64,000 nt of DNA, taken from assembly GCF_905475465.1 (NCBI RefSeq), contig NC_062241.1:13206001-13270000 (forward strand), given 5' to 3'. This document shows positions 62,865 through 64,000 of the stretch, piece by piece. The translations under genes were made by a program, and so were the position numbers. How positions within the stretch are numbered: position 1 is the stretch's first letter; each line of letters opens with the position of its first letter. The DNA comes from Pieris napi. Lineage: Eukaryota > Arthropoda > Insecta > Lepidoptera > Pieridae. The notes under the pieces are model-generated. The model saw nothing but the letters and a program-made list of their open reading frames with translations. It did no database searches and was not told the origin of the DNA.

Positions 62865-64000
62865 AGGGCCTCATAGCCAAGCGGCTTTGTATGTGACCGT
62901 GGTGGGTGTGAGGTTCCGGGTTCGATTCCCGGTCCGAGTGTAAATTTATATTTATTCTCGGCCTTTGGTAGGGCTGTACGGTGCCGGGCGAGTGTTTAAA
63001 CCGTACATAGTGGGCACAGTTGAGATTCTATAGTGTGCAGTGGGCACCCAACTATATCGATACTCCTGTGTAGGCTTAGAATGTAGCAATACGTTCTAGG
63101 CCGAGGGTGGCAATTACAAGTGGTTAAGTAATTGGACATTCCTTTTTTTAAGGGCCTCATAGCCAAGCGGCTTTGTATGTGACCGTGGTGGGTGTGAGGT
63201 TCCGGGTTCGATTCCCGGTCCGAGTGTAAATTTATATTTATTCTCGGCCTTTGGTAGGGCTGTACGGTGCCGGGCGAGTGTTTAAACCGTACATAGTGGG
63301 CACAGTTGAGATTCTATAGTGTGCAGTGGGCACCCAACTATATCGATACTCCTGTGTAGGCTTAGAACGTAGCAATACGCTCTAGGCCGAGGGTGGCAAT
63401 TACAAGTGGTTAAGTAATTGGACATTCCTTTTTAAGGGCCTCATAGCCAAGCGGCTTTGTATGTGACCGTGGTGGGTGTGAGGTTCCGGGTTCGATTCCC
63501 GGTCCGAGTGTAAATTTATATTTATTCTCGGCCTTTGGTAGGGCTGTACGGTGCCGGGCGAGTGTTTAAACCGTACATAGTGGGCACAGTTGAGATTCTA
63601 TAGTGTGCAGTGGGCACCCAACTATATCGATACTCCTGTGTAGGCTTAGAACGTAGCAATACGCTCTAGGCCGAGGGTGGCAATTACAAGTGGTTAAGTA
63701 ATTGGACATTCCTTTTTTTATTCTCGGCCTTTGGTAGGGCTGTACGGTGCCGGGCGAGTGTTTAAACCGTACATAGTGGGCACAGTTGAGATTCTATAGT
63801 GTGCAGTGGGCACCCAACTATATCGATACTCCTGTGTGAGGATGGCAATTACAAGTGGTTAAGTAATTCAACATTCCTTTTTAAGGGCCTCATAGCCAAG
63901 CGGCTTTGTATGTGACCGTGGTGGGTGTGAGGTTCCGGGTTCGATTCCCGGTCCGAGTGTAAATTTATATTTATTCTCGGCCTTTGGTAGGGCTGTACGG
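62865..64000 (+). mobile_element. 5' end of a further SART-like element: tandem tRNA-like units
   Basis: Units start at 62865, 63151 and 63435 (286, 284 and about 286 bp). A fourth (63721-63883) lacks the tRNA-like head and has an internal deletion of about 35 bp near 63,836. A fifth starts at 63884 and is cut by the window end. Complete heads carry the same perfect A-box (TAGCCAAGCGG) and B-box (GGTTCGATTCC) as at 47237. The first unit joins TTAGG at the same base (GGTTA/AGGGCC). The element body lies beyond the window, so its identity is inferred. Confidence 0.7.

Overview
The window looks like nuclear DNA of a moth or butterfly (Lepidoptera). The evidence is (TTAGG)n arrays carrying telomere-repeat-targeted R1-clade LINEs of the TRAS/SART type, mariner, Helitron and BEL/Pao debris, and compact GC-rich exons in AT-rich introns and spacers. 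The species was not determined. Gene names come from protein patterns I recognise; no search was run.

Layout: 1-13,000 is gene-dense. It holds the 3' part of XRCC1 (+), a dead hAT copy, eIF3f (-), BOLA3 (+), a dead mariner, a MITE and BOP1 (-). From 15,244 to 34,963 lies a srGAP gene (+) with two alternative first coding exons 13 kb apart. The intron between them contains a 7.7 kb LTR-flanked, protein-less element whose two 336-bp LTRs are identical and which carries a hairpin-rich satellite. A seven-finger C2H2 protein (-, 35,322-37,706) and an RZ-type RGS protein (+, 39,525-40,909) follow, transcribed divergently from a GC-rich region.

From about 41,200 to 46,013 there is only retrotransposon wreckage (BEL/Pao and Ty3/gypsy pieces). 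From 46,014 to the end the DNA is a nest of telomere-repeat-targeted LINEs separated by short TTAGG arrays. In order these are: a 3'-truncated TRAS-like piece (-), an intact-looking SART-like element (+), a 5'-truncated SART-like copy (+), an intact-looking TRAS-like element (-), and the 5' end of another SART-like element (+). The TTAGG strand is the + strand in every array, as expected if the chromosome end lies to the right. The window therefore probably captures a transition from genes to subtelomere.

The genes are unrelated housekeeping and signalling loci (DNA single-strand-break repair, translation initiation, Fe-S assembly, 60S ribosome biogenesis, Rho and heterotrimeric G-protein regulation). 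The most unusual biology is in the retroelements: tRNA-like Pol III-type promoter units in tandem at SART-like 5' ends, a 5'-end hairpin motif shared by the TRAS-like and SART-like families, an AUG-less ORF2 with an intact RNase H in the TRAS-like element, and the large protein-less LTR element inside srGAP.
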